This document shows positions 1 to 10,918 of a DNA stretch of 47,438 nucleotides, in pieces; within the stretch, counting starts at the first letter, position 1; each line of letters begins with the position of its first letter. Where the stretch lies: contig JALNQF010000322.1 of NCBI GenBank assembly GCA_028456385.1, forward strand, positions 1 through 47,438, in the 5' to 3' direction. The notes beneath the pieces are model-generated. The model was not told the origin of the DNA and ran no database searches. It worked only from the letters and a program-made list of their open reading frames with translations. A program made the position numbers and the translations under genes. The DNA is from Ophiosphaerella korrae (Eukaryota; Ascomycota; Dothideomycetes; Pleosporales; Phaeosphaeriaceae).

Positions 1-58
1 GCTGCGCACGCGCCAAACCTAGCTTGGCATTGCCATCTCAACCGAGGCAAATCCATAG

Positions 59-379
59 TCAGTTGACATGCCGACACCCTGGTTGAAGCCCAAGATGCGA
101 TCTGTTGGGGCTGGACCGTGCTCGGAATAAGAGATATGGCTCGATCTGCTTGATTCCCCCGCGCTCGTTCTGCTGCGCCGCAACGCGTCTCTTTTCCACA
201 ACCTTCTTCGCATTCGGGGATGGCGGCGACGGCCGGGGCCTGCGAATGACGTCTTGGATGTGCCGCTCCAACTCTGGAGGAAAGGCGCACCCCTTGTCTG
301 TCAGGATCTTGTATGCTCCAAGCTTGTTACGATTGTCAAGATGCGCAGAGCGCAGAGCTTTCGGAGCGAGCGCGTTTCC
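59..379 (-). pseudogene. Truncated conserved coding fragment, function unknown
   Basis: On the minus strand about 107 codons are open between a TGA at 380-382 and a TGA at 59-61. The first two thirds look like real protein: a PPELERHIQDVIRRPRP segment is followed by SPNAKKVVEKRR and a GIKQIEPYLLF segment. I associate this charged, proline-containing pattern with large uncharacterised fungal families, but that is recollection and no function can be given. The last 25 or so residues look random, and a neighbouring frame ends in another short open stretch (19-213), so a frameshift near position 130 is likely. There is no start codon with a promoter, and the fragment is cut on its N-terminal side by a stop. 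It is probably a decayed piece of a larger gene; an exon of an intact gene running out of the window is less likely. Confidence 0.4.
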
Positions 380-1104
380 TCAGCATGGATTGGCAGCACT
401 TGGACAGAATGACCCAACCAGAAACGTTGTCGCAATATACGGGTTGACTAGCATTGTCTAAACGAAGTAATAGAGGCGGCAGCTAGGCTTCTAATGTTGC
501 AGATGTCATGCATTACGACGACGGCCGTACCATAATAGGTTAGATCAAGGTCTCGAGCGGGGCACTGTTGGAACTAAAACTAGTGCATGACGGCTAGCTC
601 GTGGCAACAACTACCTCAACCTCAAATATCATGTTCGAGATACTCTCTACGCCTCTCTGCGCGCGCGCGTGTGTGTGTGTGTGTTCTATTATAGCCATAC
701 ACCTTACAGGTATAGGCCGTTACAATGCGCCAGCTATGCACATTCTGTTATTAGGCACCTGCTCTAGTTCAGAAGCTAACTATGAGACCCGCTAATTGCA
801 TATCTAACACTACGCTCAACATAGAAAAGAAAGAGAAAGTGATACGCTACTATGTGCCGCATGTAGTTAGGAGTTAATAGTTAGCTAGCTTGTTCTCTAT
901 GTCCCCTATCTGCAGGGCAATTCTAGCGTTGTACGCCTCTTAAACGGCAGCGCGCTGGCAGAGGCTTGTAGGTAGTGGCTCGCTACTAACTTAGTTGTAG
1001 CTAGTTAAAGAGTAGCTATAAGCATTTGTAGACGTTGTTGCTTATTTTCTTCTTTATTGCTTACTGTATCTTAACTAACTGCCTGTAGGCTAGGCTGGTA
1101 AATA
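380..1104. other. Intergenic DNA without a recognisable gene
   Basis: Nothing coding is convincing here. The open frames at 105-461 and 601-795 on the plus strand have low-complexity or arbitrary translations; the first is antisense to the better fragment at 59-379. The stretch at about 800-1,080 is rich in TAG/CTA and resembles mildly RIP-mutated DNA, but no element was identified in it. Confidence 0.4.
660..684. repeat. CG/TG dinucleotide microsatellite
   Basis: An uninterrupted alternating purine-pyrimidine run: about five CG units pass directly into about seven TG units. Such a run can adopt Z-DNA and is prone to slippage. Confidence 0.9.
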
Positions 1105-1125
1105 GGTTGGGCGGTTCGGTCGCCG

Positions 1126-1268
1126 GGTTGGGGTTAGGTCAAAGACGCATAGGCCCTGGGTTAGGGTTAGGTTAGGATCGCATGGGCCCTGGGTTAGAAT
1201 TAGGTTGGGCGGTAGGAGCTTAGGGTTAGGGTTAGGTAGAAGTAGTAGGAGCGTGGGTTAGGGGTGGG
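1126..1268. repeat. Interstitial telomere-like TTAGGG repeats (degenerate)
   Basis: The fungal telomere unit TTAGGG recurs here in short perfect runs separated by variant GGGTTAGG and GGTTGGG pieces. The best runs are GGGTTAGGGTTAGG at 1,158-1,171 and TTAGGGTTAGGGTTAGG at 1,220-1,236. All are G-rich on the plus strand. The array is internal, with several kb of other sequence on both sides, so it is not the chromosome end. It could be a fossil end, a fusion point, or telomere sequence added during break repair. Confidence 0.8.
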
Positions 1269-1269
1269 T

Positions 1270-2366
1270 GCTCTGGCCCAAGAACCTCCCCCCTTCCTTT
1301 CAGAGCTCGCCGGTGCATCGCTCCTGCCCCTTTGTACTTTCTATGCCTCACTTCCTCTACGGCGCCAGCCGCATCGATAACACTTCTGTTTCGTCACGGT
1401 ACTGCTATGGAGAGCTGAGACTATCAAGACTCAATCTCTATTCACTGTTATTCTTCCGCAGATATCATTACCAACGTCTTTACGGCTAGTACGGCGATTA
1501 ATTTGCTAGGATATATGGTCCGGTCCTTTCCGTGTTTGCCATTGGGTCAATTGTCCTGAAGTGCATACGGGTTGGCTTAGCTGTTAAGCAAATATCGTCT
1601 AAGCGTTGGATTGCCCCGTGGTCTTTATCTCGGTAGTTCAGTGTTATTAGTTTAGTTGCAACAGTACTTGTTCCAGTTTACTTTTTACTGCTGTGGGGTT
1701 GGATAGTAACGGACGAGTGGATCTTTGCGATCAAAAGCTTGAGAAAGGCGAAAGGGGAGGAAAACCATAGGTCTGTTTGCTAGTCTGCGAGGTTCTCAAA
1801 GTCTTTATTTCGCATCATCTAGCAACTGGCTCTATGACCTATTCTTGGAATATAAACAGAGAGCCAAGCTAACTGATTCATTATTAAATATAGCGATGAC
1901 ACAGTTTGACTTTGCATTAACATCTATTACTCTATTTGTGGAGTAGAAGTTCTCACATAATGAGCTCTGATAAACATGCTAAAATTACACATCCGCAAAT
2001 CGACGTACAAGTTTGTTCTTGCCCAATCTCTAAATTAGTAGGCACTGCGTAAAGGAGCCAAATTTCCGCTTCCTCCCTTCCTCACAGCACCCATATATAT
2101 TCAACCCCTTTCTCCATGTATATACAATCAAGGAATCAAGGAATCATCATCCTCCACAACAAAAAGCTCTTATCAGACTATATTTAGCCGAGGACACGCG
2201 AACAGTGCATGAGAACTGAGTTGATTGTGAGCGAGTGCGTCTAGCTATGACTATATAGAGTGACTGAAACATGAGTGAAACGAGTATCGTCTGGAAGCCC
2301 GTATCACGGGTCAACAGACTATATGGAAATTCAATCAACAATAAGCTGGTTCGGGTTTGGCTTTGC
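1270..2366. other. Intergenic DNA downstream of the protease pseudogene
   Basis: No coding region is supported. At 2,080-2,160 a TATATAT stretch, a pyrimidine-rich tract and a CAATCAAGGAATCAAGGAATC stretch look like a plus-strand fungal promoter and leader. No plus-strand gene follows, so this may be an orphan promoter or chance. Confidence 0.35.
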
Positions 2367-3653
2367 TCAAGGTTTGTAGTTGTAAGTGGCAATCTTCATA
2401 ATAGGTGCTTTAGGATCGGAGAAGTCATGGTAGGCGACTACATTCCTCATAAAATTCTCTCCGAGAACGAAAGGTGGCTTAGTTGCTGTTTGTATCACGC
2501 TGGCGCAAAAATCGGTGTCGAATTGTACAATAAGCGTGTCAGTTCTCAATTTGAATTCGATTCCACTGATAATGACCGAGAATGGGGGTGCCTTGCCTTT
2601 TGAGCTGCAAGGAACCTTCCACAATTCGGTGATCTTGTCGAAGCATTTCTCATCTGCTTTAGTGTCGAAATTTCCCTTAGAGTCCCTCTTGCAAATATCG
2701 GTTGTCTTTCCCGTTCCCGGAATGCTGTTAAAGAAACTCTCTGCCAGCCGAGCAGGAAGAAAACTGATCGTGGTGCCACTGTCAATGACAGCCTTGCGTT
2801 CGTCAGGACTAAGTTGACCTGAACCCCCATTCAGGGGTCTGTAGTCGTCAATCCGAATTTGATAATGTTGAGAATCTGTTTTATCCATATAAACGCGAGC
2901 CTATTGCGAGTTTGGCACTATGCTCTTAGGCACACCTCCGAAAGCGAGAATACCTGGGTCAACTAAACCAGCAGGATTCTGGCTGCCTCGAAGGGCGATG
3001 CTGAAGGATTTGTATCCTTTATTGAGGATGTTTTGGAACACTGTGTCGTATTCATAGGTCCCTTGAGGACTGTCGGGACTGCCGGGGTACCGAGTGCCAG
3101 GGTTCAATCCAAGGCCGAGCAAGCCCTGGATATCAGAACTAAGTGGAAAACCAGCGATGTCCCATGCTACGCCGACATGTTGACTTGAGATAGAGATACC
3201 AGCGAGGCTGACTGAACTCTGTATCAAGCCACCTAGGGCACGTCCTTTATTGTACTTGGAAAGCATAGGGTAGTGCCATTTTTCATTGGCGGTCAATTGA
3301 AGGTGCTGTGATGGACAGGAGCCAGTTTGGGTGCAGCTGACATTTGATAACGTCACCCATGTATGGCTGCTTCCGGTGTCGACCAAGATCGGAAATACGG
3401 TCCCACCGATAGTAACGTTTCCGACATAGGCCGTTTGCCTCCTGCTCTCCCAGAGTGTAGTTGTTTGTTGTCATAGCACGAGTGAACGCTTGAGAGCGAA
3501 CCGCTGGAGTTCTACGACATTATCTGTCGTTGGGGGTGCGGCATCTTTCCTGTTCAGCGTGGTGGCCGGGCTGGCAGTTACAAGAAAAGAGGCGCTGTAT
3601 AAAGTGAGAGTAAGAATGAACTTCAGGAATCGGAACATATTGATTCTTGTCAA
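2367..3653 (-). pseudogene. Secreted aspartic protease (pepsin-like, family A1), inactivated
   Basis: The minus-strand reading gives a fungal A1 aspartyl peptidase of about 428 codons. The ATG at 3,651-3,653 starts a signal peptide with a hydrophobic core (FRFLKFILTLTLYSASFLV), then a short propeptide. The first catalytic motif is DTGSS (Asp codon 3,378-3,380), the second is DSGTT (Asp codon 2,781-2,783), and the C-terminal half keeps two cysteines (2,6xx region) and a normal-looking end at 2,367. Two lesions break it. Around 3,430-3,475 the propeptide frame runs into a TGA while the mature enzyme resumes in the same frame further on; the intervening 40 nt read sensibly in another frame, suggesting two compensating indels, since a 33-38 nt intron would be too short. 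At 2,901-2,903 there is an in-frame TAG between two clearly continuous halves. The gene would have made an extracellular or vacuolar protease. Sure of the family; nearly sure it is broken. Confidence 0.88.
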
Positions 3654-3718
3654 CTTTTTTCCAATCTGAATTGAGCCTCAGAGAATAAAGCGACCTCGCA
3701 AACGCTGCGAGCGTAGTG

Positions 3719-3730
3719 CCTTTTATGCAT
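3719..3730 (-). promoter_or_regulatory. Possible TATA box of the protease pseudogene
   Basis: Read on the minus strand this is ATGCATAAAAGG, about 70 nt upstream of the protease start codon. That spacing is normal for a fungal TATA element. Only position and sequence support it. Confidence 0.3.
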
Positions 3731-3845
3731 TCTGATAATGCGTGATATTTGCCTGGTTCTGAGATCAGTCCACTCTTCTCTTCAGCTCTCCAAACACGTG
3801 AGGAGAGTAAGTTGCATATGTTTCCGGATTCAGCTCTTGGATTGC

Positions 3846-3986
3846 ATGATCATGTGGGGTACTTTCAGCCTCACCGGGCTTCTCGTGTAGATGTTGCAGA
3901 TATTGCTTTTTCTTGGCACCTTGGCGCTCACTATCAATGGTCCGGCCATCTCCATTGCGTGCATCACGGCGACTAGTAATTTTTGA
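3846..3986 (+). pseudogene. Broken hydrophobic-protein remnant
   Basis: The frame starting ATG ATC ATG TGG encodes MIMWGTFSLTGLLV, a TAG at 3,888-3,890, then a strongly hydrophobic stretch (MLQILLFLGTLALTINGPAI) and a TGA at 3,984-3,986. Two membrane-like segments separated by one stop suggest a decayed membrane-protein exon. It may be a lost 5' part of the membrane-protein pseudogene that follows at 4,170, or a separate gene. Family not recognised. Confidence 0.3.
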
Positions 3987-4169
3987 CTGCTCAGCTGGCC
4001 TCGTTATTCCTCGGAATCCCTATAATGATCCTGTCGTGGCCTCACAGTGGAGTCAGGTCATACCATAACGCTTCCAAGTTGTTGGTGTTAAAAAACGTTC
4101 TATATACACTGCGAGATGAAATGATTTTCAAGCGCATAGAGGATGTGTTTCTGATACAATCACCTCATT

Positions 4170-5865
4170 ATGGAACGGGGAAAACCCTCTCGAAAATTAA
4201 TTCTCGGATTTACCGTCCTTTTTGTGGACGTACTAGTCATATTCCTCATTCTTTTTGTTGTCGTCCATCCTATCTACATCAAAAAAACGGGACTACTTTC
4301 GAATGGTGAGCGTTCCGGCTATGTCTTTGGGGTGACTCTTGCAGCGACCTCTATTACTGCGATTGTAGCATCAGCGATTCAGACATTGCTCGCTAAGAGA
4401 CTCGATGGTGAGCTAGCAGCCTGGCATTTCCCTTCACCTATCGATCGCCTGAATACGCAATAGAGAGCAGTAATAAATGTCGACGACTTTTTCTCGAAGT
4501 TCCGGACTCTGGGTATACACATCCGCTATTGGATCGCTGCACTTATTTATCACCACGGTCCTTGTTGCAAGTCTCAATCCGACGCCGACTACACGGACAT
4601 TCCCGTACACTCAAGAAATCCGTGATGGCCCGAGTACCCAGATGAACACCGTGGGGAACTGCACAGGCGTGTTCAAACTTCCTTTGCAGGATCCTTCCTG
4701 GCCCTATTACTGGAGCATTGGCAACAATACAGTATTCTTGGTCCAGACCAAGCAAGGAGACCGCCCCACCCGCGACGCACAGATGGTCGTCGGTAATATC
4801 AACTGGTACGATGCCAATCTGTACGCCTATATGGACGCAGGTGTCGCAATTCACAGCTCTGCATTGGGCACGCCGTGAAGTATCTACTCTCCCGAGATCA
4901 CATTTGCTCCCGATCTCGATCGTATGTTGAACACGTATGGCGACAACATCATTTCAACTCGACAATGCGCTCGTGTCATGGTACGCAATCCAATCTCATA
5001 CCATCGTGGCGGAACAATCATTTGGAAGAAGCCTTGGTTGAACATCAGTGCCGACGACGGGCAATGTCAGGATTATCGACAATTCACTTCTGATGGGTTT
5101 GCCCATTATAACAGTGCAAGTGGCGGTGTCATGCTCAAGACTATGTGTGCCCACCACGAAATCGGCCAAGGGACTCTTGTTGTCGGAGCCGAAGGCGGCT
5201 ATGCACACTGGCTCGCCGTCTCCATGAACGATCTGGAACACGCTCCACCTACGGCCGCGGGCTCAACCTACATTGCGACCTGCAGCGTGGATGCACGTGA
5301 CGTTTTCGAATACCGAGAAGTGGTTCTCCAGCTGCGGAGCAACGACACTTCGCAAACACGCTTCATGCGGTTCTTAAATGCAACCGGGCAGCCCTGCAAG
5401 GGGCCGCTGATCATCCGTGACGTTATCGCAACAGCTGCTTCTGCTAACTGGCAAACGCTGCTCCAACAGGCTGGTGCGGATGGCTGGTGGGACCTTGTCT
5501 CGGAGGCAGCAAGTGGTTCCCATAGTCCGCGGCCGCCACCATACGGGTTTGCGCAATCGAAGAATGCTCTTGAGGATGTACTGGGCCTTATAGCAGCTAT
5601 GGTCGCTTCTCGTATGAACTCCAGCGTCACGCATATCGTCAATAGCACCGCAGCAGTGAAAGCAACCAGGGTTGGGAATGGTAATTATTTCTCTCTTGCA
5701 TTCGCTATACCACCATTTCTTGTACTGTTCATTCTCTTGGGCCTTCTGGGTGATAGACTGCGCCAGCAAGCTCCCGGTATTGACTGCACTGAGTTGCTTG
5801 ACTTGGTTTACGTTCGGAATGGTGTAGGGACAGCTGCGGAAGTCAGGAACCAGGGGGGAAACTAG
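4170..5865 (+). pseudogene. Multi-pass membrane protein with large extracellular domain, inactivated
   Basis: Three plus-strand pieces form one decayed gene of about 560 codons. Piece 1 (4,170-4,463) has two membrane segments, roughly residues 10-33 and 50-73. Piece 2 (4,477-4,878) has a third near its start and then a soluble region containing TFPYTQ and MDAGVAIHSSALGTP. Piece 3 (4,924-5,865) continues in the same frame after an in-frame TGA at 4,876-4,878 and contains spaced cysteines, NST-type glycosylation sites, a MCAHHEIGQGTLVVGAEGG segment and a final membrane helix (about 5,680-5,756) with a short cytoplasmic tail. The change of frame between pieces 1 and 2 could be an intron (GTGAGC at 4,408, CTGAA and a TAG end at 4,463), but that splice does not restore piece 2's frame, so an indel is likely. 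The layout resembles uncharacterised fungal surface proteins; no function can be assigned. Confidence 0.65.
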
Positions 5866-6184
5866 CCAAACGAAGTCAATACTCTCTGCAATTCTATGTT
5901 TATTGTTCTAACATCCCCCACTACGTAGCGAGAACCACTCCGTAACGAGAAAAACTATAGGTACTTAGACTTCAAAGCAGCAATAACTCTTCCCTACATC
6001 CAGGTATCTATATTAACTTAGAGGTCATGTGCTGCAGCTATTCCTAGACATCTAGAACCCTTTCTATCTAAAAATTACGTTGCACATCGTCGCCTTTGCG
6101 CCTGTTTCGCAGGAAGCCTTATTCTTTAGTGAAATAGTGTTCCTTCCCTATAGCTGTCAGATTTGAGGGTCACAAATTGATGGA
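5866..6184. other. Intergenic DNA with a possible retroelement edge
   Basis: No gene seen. Read on the minus strand, 5,900-5,925 contains a purine tract GTGGGGGA directly followed by TGTTAGAAC, the arrangement found where a polypurine tract meets a 3' LTR in Copia-like elements. No partner LTR was found. Near 6,165-6,185 the minus strand reads ATTTGTGACCCTCAAATC just after segment X, which resembles a primer-binding region following an LTR. Both are weak. Confidence 0.25.
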
Positions 6185-6530
6185 TGTGAACTGGAGTGAG
6201 AATTGAGTGGATTGATTGTTCTGTCTGTCTATCTCTGGCCCTGCACTCTATCTATGTATCGGCGCTGCGGCGGTCTCGGCTGGGTCTCTCGAGACGGCGG
6301 CGAGCCGGATCCTCAGCACTTATTCTGTTGAGGTGCTAGTTTCTTTGTTGTATTAGTTGTACTGACGTAGTCTATCTCCTTGCATGTGAGATCCTTTGTT
6401 TGATTCCTTTGTTCGTGAAGGTCGAGGCTGCGATCTTTTTAGCTGCGGCGGGGTTGGCGGCTTGGCGATCGTCACGTCCGTGCGCTAGGCCAATCAGATC
6501 GCTGTACTAGCTCAAGCGAGCTAATTAGTA
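6185..6530 (-). repeat. Segment X, unmutated copy (LTR-like)
   Basis: This stretch of normal base composition aligns with 10,919-11,252 inside the AT-rich block, and the differences are overwhelmingly C-to-T and G-to-A. For example GCTGCGATCTTTTTAGC here corresponds to GCTATAATCCTTTTAGC there. The other copy is flanked by a 5-bp repeat, as a solo LTR would be, so X is probably an LTR of an unnamed family. The alignment is clear for about 6,200-6,480; the right limit (6,490-6,535) is unresolved because it adjoins the Tc1-like element. Confidence 0.6.
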
Positions 6531-6732
6531 GATTCTAGGTACAGAGGTGTATTTCATCCCCCTCCTACCTACGCACAGATAGTTTTAGGGATTAATTAGG
6601 CTAACACAACACTAAATTCTTATAATCTACATGTTCTTTATATTACAACTAAATTCTAGGAGCTATTTCTTTTTTATCTTATCTTTAAATTAAATATTCT
6701 AAATACTTCCTATCTTTAATATTGTAACTCGT

Positions 6733-7578
6733 GCCTTAATCGTAGCCTACAAGGCTAAGAAGAAATCAAACCCTAAGATTATAGCGTTAACTAGTGTTAA
6801 GAAGTATACAATTAATTAGATTTATACCTAAGTAATTAAGAGAGGCTTTAATCCTAGTTAAAGGCTTCTTATACTTTTAGACAAATACCTTAAAGACTTA
6901 CTATACTCTAAAAGACCTTCTAAGTAGTAAGAAGCTTATAAAAAGGTTATTAATCTTATAAGACGTAATTAGTATAAGAGAGAGAAGAACTATACTAATA
7001 TTATAGGTAAACTTAGTAAAGATAGCTTAGATATATTAGCTACTATAGTATAGAGAGTACTTAAGAAAGCTAGATTTAAGAAAATAAAGCTAATAAAGAA
7101 ACCTAGACTAATAAAGAAGATAAAAAAGAATAGGCTAAAGTAGTATTTTTAATACAAACGCTAGACTATTAAGGATTTAAAGAATATAATTTAGTCTAAT
7201 AAGATAGCTATTACTCTTCTTTATTAATATAAAAGATATAGGATTTAGAGAAAAGCTAACAAAGCTTTTATAAAGAGCTATATTTATAAAAAATAGAAGA
7301 GATACTTAGAGTTTATATTTTAGAGTTGTTTTACTTATAATAAGAAAAGACCTTATTATTACTAAACTCTAGAGATAAATCAAGATAAAGAAGAAGCTAT
7401 ATAAGTAATTAAAAAGAAAAACTAAAAGTTAGAATCTATAATAAAAGAGAAGTAAGAGCTTAAAATAAATATAAAAAAACTAGGTCTACGTAATAAGCTT
7501 AGAAGAAAACCTTTATAGAAGTAAAATAAAAAAAGGAGTAAGTTAATAAAAGAAAGAAGCTCTAGAATTAACTAGTAC
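6733..7578 (+). pseudogene. Tc1/mariner-like transposase, N-terminal part
   Basis: One frame can be followed from about 6,733 to the edge of Gypsy A, interrupted only by TAA/TAG at positions where Trp, Gln or Arg belong. The first part looks like the DNA-binding region. It is followed by a basic KKARFKKIKLIKKPRL segment and then the catalytic domain, including a TIKDLKNII...SN segment in which the first catalytic Asp has changed (SDE-type to SNK), a CFTYNKKRPYY segment, and KKLGLRNK near 7,474-7,500. I recognise the order and spacing as the fungal Tc1-like DDE family. Dozens of stops exclude function. Confidence 0.75.
7574..7578. repeat. Target duplication AGTAC, left of element A
   Basis: Matches 26,285-26,289 exactly and lies within the interrupted transposase. 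Confidence 0.75.
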
Positions 7579-7863
7579 TATAGTAGAGTATTGTAAAGAA
7601 ACTAATAGTAAAAAAAGAGGGTAAGTAGTTACTAAAGAAATATAAGTACTAAGGGCTTATAAAGAGGAGCTATAAAAGAGAGAATAAAGAAAGTAAGAAT
7701 AAGAAAAGAGGTAGTAAAGTAGCTAACAAGCTCTTAGGTTATAGGATATAATCTATAGGAGCGTAAATAATATTTAGAGCTAGTTTAGCTAATAAAGTTT
7801 AAGTTCTCTAAAACTAATAAGCTCTTAGGCTTTAGATCTATATTAGGTATATAACCTTATAAT
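7579..7863 (+). repeat. 5' LTR of element A
   Basis: Begins TATAGTAGAG (probably TGTAGTAGAG before RIP) and ends at TTATAAT. Aligns over its whole length with 26,002-26,284 and 45,627-45,889. Confidence 0.85.
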
Positions 7864-7935
7864 AAATAGTAACTAACGTAAAACTTAAACCTATAACCTT
7901 AGCTTTAAGAGCGCTAGCTTACGCACTAATACGTA

Positions 7936-8072
7936 AGGTATAAGAATAGGTATAGGAATAGATTTAGGAATAGATAGGTATAGGAATAGATATAGGAATA
8001 GAATAGGTATAGGAATAGGTATAGGAATAGGTATAGGAATAGGTATAAGAATAAGTATAGGAATAGGTATAT
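7936..8072 (+). repeat. Minisatellite of 12-bp GGTATAGGAATA-type units
   Basis: About ten consecutive copies, perfect or with one or two changes, just downstream of the 5' LTR of element A in what would be its untranslated leader. Confidence 0.8.
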
Positions 8073-8599
8073 ATATAAAACTTAGGATAAGCTAACTTAT
8101 TTTATATAAGAATAGGTATTGTATAAGTATAAGTATAAAAATAGGAATATACTATAAATATATAGAGCCTAAAACCTAAAGAGTTATAAGTAGTATAAAA
8201 AGCTAGTAGTGTAACTAGCTAAAAATAAAGAGGCTAATAGGAAATATTAGAGAAGCTCTTAATAAGCCCTTAGGCACCTAATAAATAGCTAGTAGAAGTA
8301 TAAACAATAGGAATATTAAAATAGAAAAACAACTAGTAAGAAAATAGTAAGGATAGAAAAAGATAACAAGTAGTATAGTAAGAAAAAATAGCTAGTAGTA
8401 ATAAGTAGTATACTATAATTATAGATAAATAATATATAAAGAGAATAGTAAAAGAATAAATATTATAAAGTAATCTTAAGCTATAAGATCTAACCTATTA
8501 TCTAATAAAGAGACTATACTAAAGCTATCTCTCTACTAGCTAAAAACTTCCTTAAATAACTTAGAACTCTTAAACCTAATACCTAAAGGACTATAGAAT

Positions 8600-10918
8600 A
8601 TACCTAAAAGAATTAGTATACTAATAATAGATAATAGCTCTACTATCCTAAATACACTTTAACTAATAATTAAAATATCTTTAGAGATATTTATCTAGCT
8701 TATAGTAGCTATTAAAATAATAGTAGAATAGAATAGTAGAGTCTATATTAGTAAATAAAACCTATTTATAGATAAGAAGTTTAAGTTTACTAGTACTAAT
8801 ATAATAGAGTTTCTAGATAGTATTAAGGAATAAGTAAGCTTTTATAGATAGCTTATTAGAGACTAAATCTATAACGTTATTATATTTAGTAATAGAATAA
8901 AAAAAATATTATTAAATAAAGTATAACTAAGTTTATAGAAGTAGAGAAAGCTAAAGATTAGGTAAAGGTTAGAAAAATAATAAGAAATAAGTTCTAAGAG
9001 TCTAATAAAGTATAATAAAAAGAGATAGAAGAAGTACTCTAAACCTAGTAATAGTAATACTTATAGATAACCTCTCTCTCTAAAACTACTTTAATAACGT
9101 TAGCTCTTAGTTTATAAAGTACTAAAAAGTAAAAATAATTATAAAGGCTATAAAGAGATACTACTTAGTAAAAAGACTTAATAAGTACTATATATAAAAA
9201 GTCTTTAATAAATATAACCTATATAATAAATTATAGAAGACTTTAACTTTTAAATAATCTAGAAGTACTTTAACTAGCTAGTATAGAGAAACTTATAAGT
9301 AAAACGTTTTAACCTAGCCTTTAAGAGAACTATAAGTATACTAAAGCTTATAAGCTATAAGAAATAGCTATATATAATACTTAAAGGAATATTTAGGCTT
9401 CTTAATATAAAGCTTATACTTAACTCTTATAACTAGACTTAAAGATAGAAGAAAGTCTAAATACTTCTAGGAATAGAAGTTATATAATTAGAAGTTAATA
9501 ATCTTATAAAATACTTTAAAATAATAAAACTATAAGTAATTACTTTTATAGCTATAAATAACTTAAATACTAAAGCCTAAGAACTTATTTAGCTACTAGA
9601 AGTATACTTAGTTATAGAAAGATAAAATAAAGTTAATAAGTATCTATAAACTCTTTAAGCTATAGTAAACTTATAGTTAGTAATACCTTTTATAATAAAG
9701 CTATAATTTTAAAAGAACTTTTTACTAATACTTTAGAATAGCGTAGGACTTTAGTATTAGAATAACGTAATAAGTATAAGTTTAGACTTTTATAGTTATA
9801 TTAAGTATAAAGACCTAAACTACTATATTAATAACTATAAAGAAAGAAAAGTTTTAATACTTAATAGATAGATTTAGTTTAATCTAAAAACTAGAAGATA
9901 CTAATAAAGTTTAGAGCTAACTTACTAAAAGTTTATTAAATAGATTAGAGTAAGAAGTAACTAGGATAATATAATAATCTAGTATATCTAGTAAAGAATG
10001 TAAGACCTAAAGTATAAAGAAATAGACTCTTAGGTAATACTAAACTCTATAGTATAATAGCTAGTATAGCTTTAGATAATAGTAGTAATAAACTTACTTA
10101 AGAGTATAATAGATAATTTAGAAAAAGATAGAATAGTAAGCGTAGAAGAATATAATAGATTCTAGATATAGTAACTAAAAATAAAAGAAGATATTACTAA
10201 AACTATATATATTACTATAGTAGAGTTTAGAACTAAAGAGCTTTTAGTACTTATTCTAGCTATATAAAATAATTATAAAAAAGAAGCTAAATTCTTTAAT
10301 TCTAAGTAAACCTAATTTAATAATATAAGAATAAAAATAGATCTAGAATAACCTTTTAAAAAAATAGATAAATAAAAGAACTATATAAAGAAGTTTAAGT
10401 AAATTATTACTCTAGAATTAAATACTAAAGAAGTATTATAAAAAGTTATAGAAGCGCTAGTATCTTTACTTATATAAATACTCTTAGCTAATTTACTAAA
10501 CTTTTTTAAGAAGCTTATAAAGCTTACTTTTATAGTAAATAAGTTAGAAAAATTTATAAATATAAAAGTAATAGTAAGTATAACTAAAGACTTAAGAGAG
10601 ACGCTTTAGAGCTCTAAAAGACTACTAGTAGCTCTATCTTAGAATAGCCTTTACTTATATATAATAAATACTAATATTCTTAACTAAGTAATAGTAAAAG
10701 CTATAAATAGAAAAATTATTAAATATAGAGCTTATAAACTCTTAGGCTCTACTTAAGTACTTTTAATTATACTTATATACTTTACTAGTCTTATTATTAG
10801 ATTTAAAGGAAGTTATAGTAGTTTAATAAAATAGCTTTTTTATAATAGCTATATAAAAGCTTTATTAGAGAGAGTTACTAAAGCTTTTAAAAAAGTTCTT
10901 TTTTAGATTAATTACTTA
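8600..10918 (+). pseudogene. Gag-like region of element A
   Basis: Reading through TAA/TAG gives a plausible gag. Around 8,765-8,900 there is a segment of the type KKFKFTSTNIIEFLDS followed by RLIRDWIYNVIIF, resembling the start of the capsid-like domain of fungal Gypsy gag proteins (a basic F-x-F-x-G-x-N pattern followed by a helical stretch). Further on the sequence stays coding-like but without a motif I can name; a protease domain is expected here and was not located. Confidence 0.5.

Noticed and set aside
105..461. Plus-strand open frame of 118 codons
   Set aside because: Antisense to the better-supported fragment at 59-379; arbitrary composition and no motif.
601..795. Plus-strand open frame over the microsatellite
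   Set aside because: Its middle is the CG/TG repeat; no sign of a real protein.
1126..1268. True chromosome end
   Set aside because: Repeats are short, degenerate and flanked on both sides by other sequence.
1268..1489. Plus-strand open frame of 73 codons after the telomere-like repeats
   Set aside because: No motif, no coding-like composition and no neighbouring exon.
2515..2830. Overlapping open frames on both strands within the protease pseudogene
   Set aside because: Shadows of the protease reading frame.
3437..3475. Tiny intron in the aspartic protease
   Set aside because: Candidate introns would be 33-38 nt, too short, and the 38-nt version does not restore the frame.
4408..4463. 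56-nt intron joining the first two pieces of the membrane-protein gene
   Set aside because: GTGAGC, CTGAA and TAG fit an intron, but the join leads into a frame different from the downstream coding piece.
5268..5769. Minus-strand open frames opposite the membrane-protein pseudogene
   Set aside because: Antisense shadows; the plus-strand reading has membrane helices, glycosylation sites and spaced cysteines.
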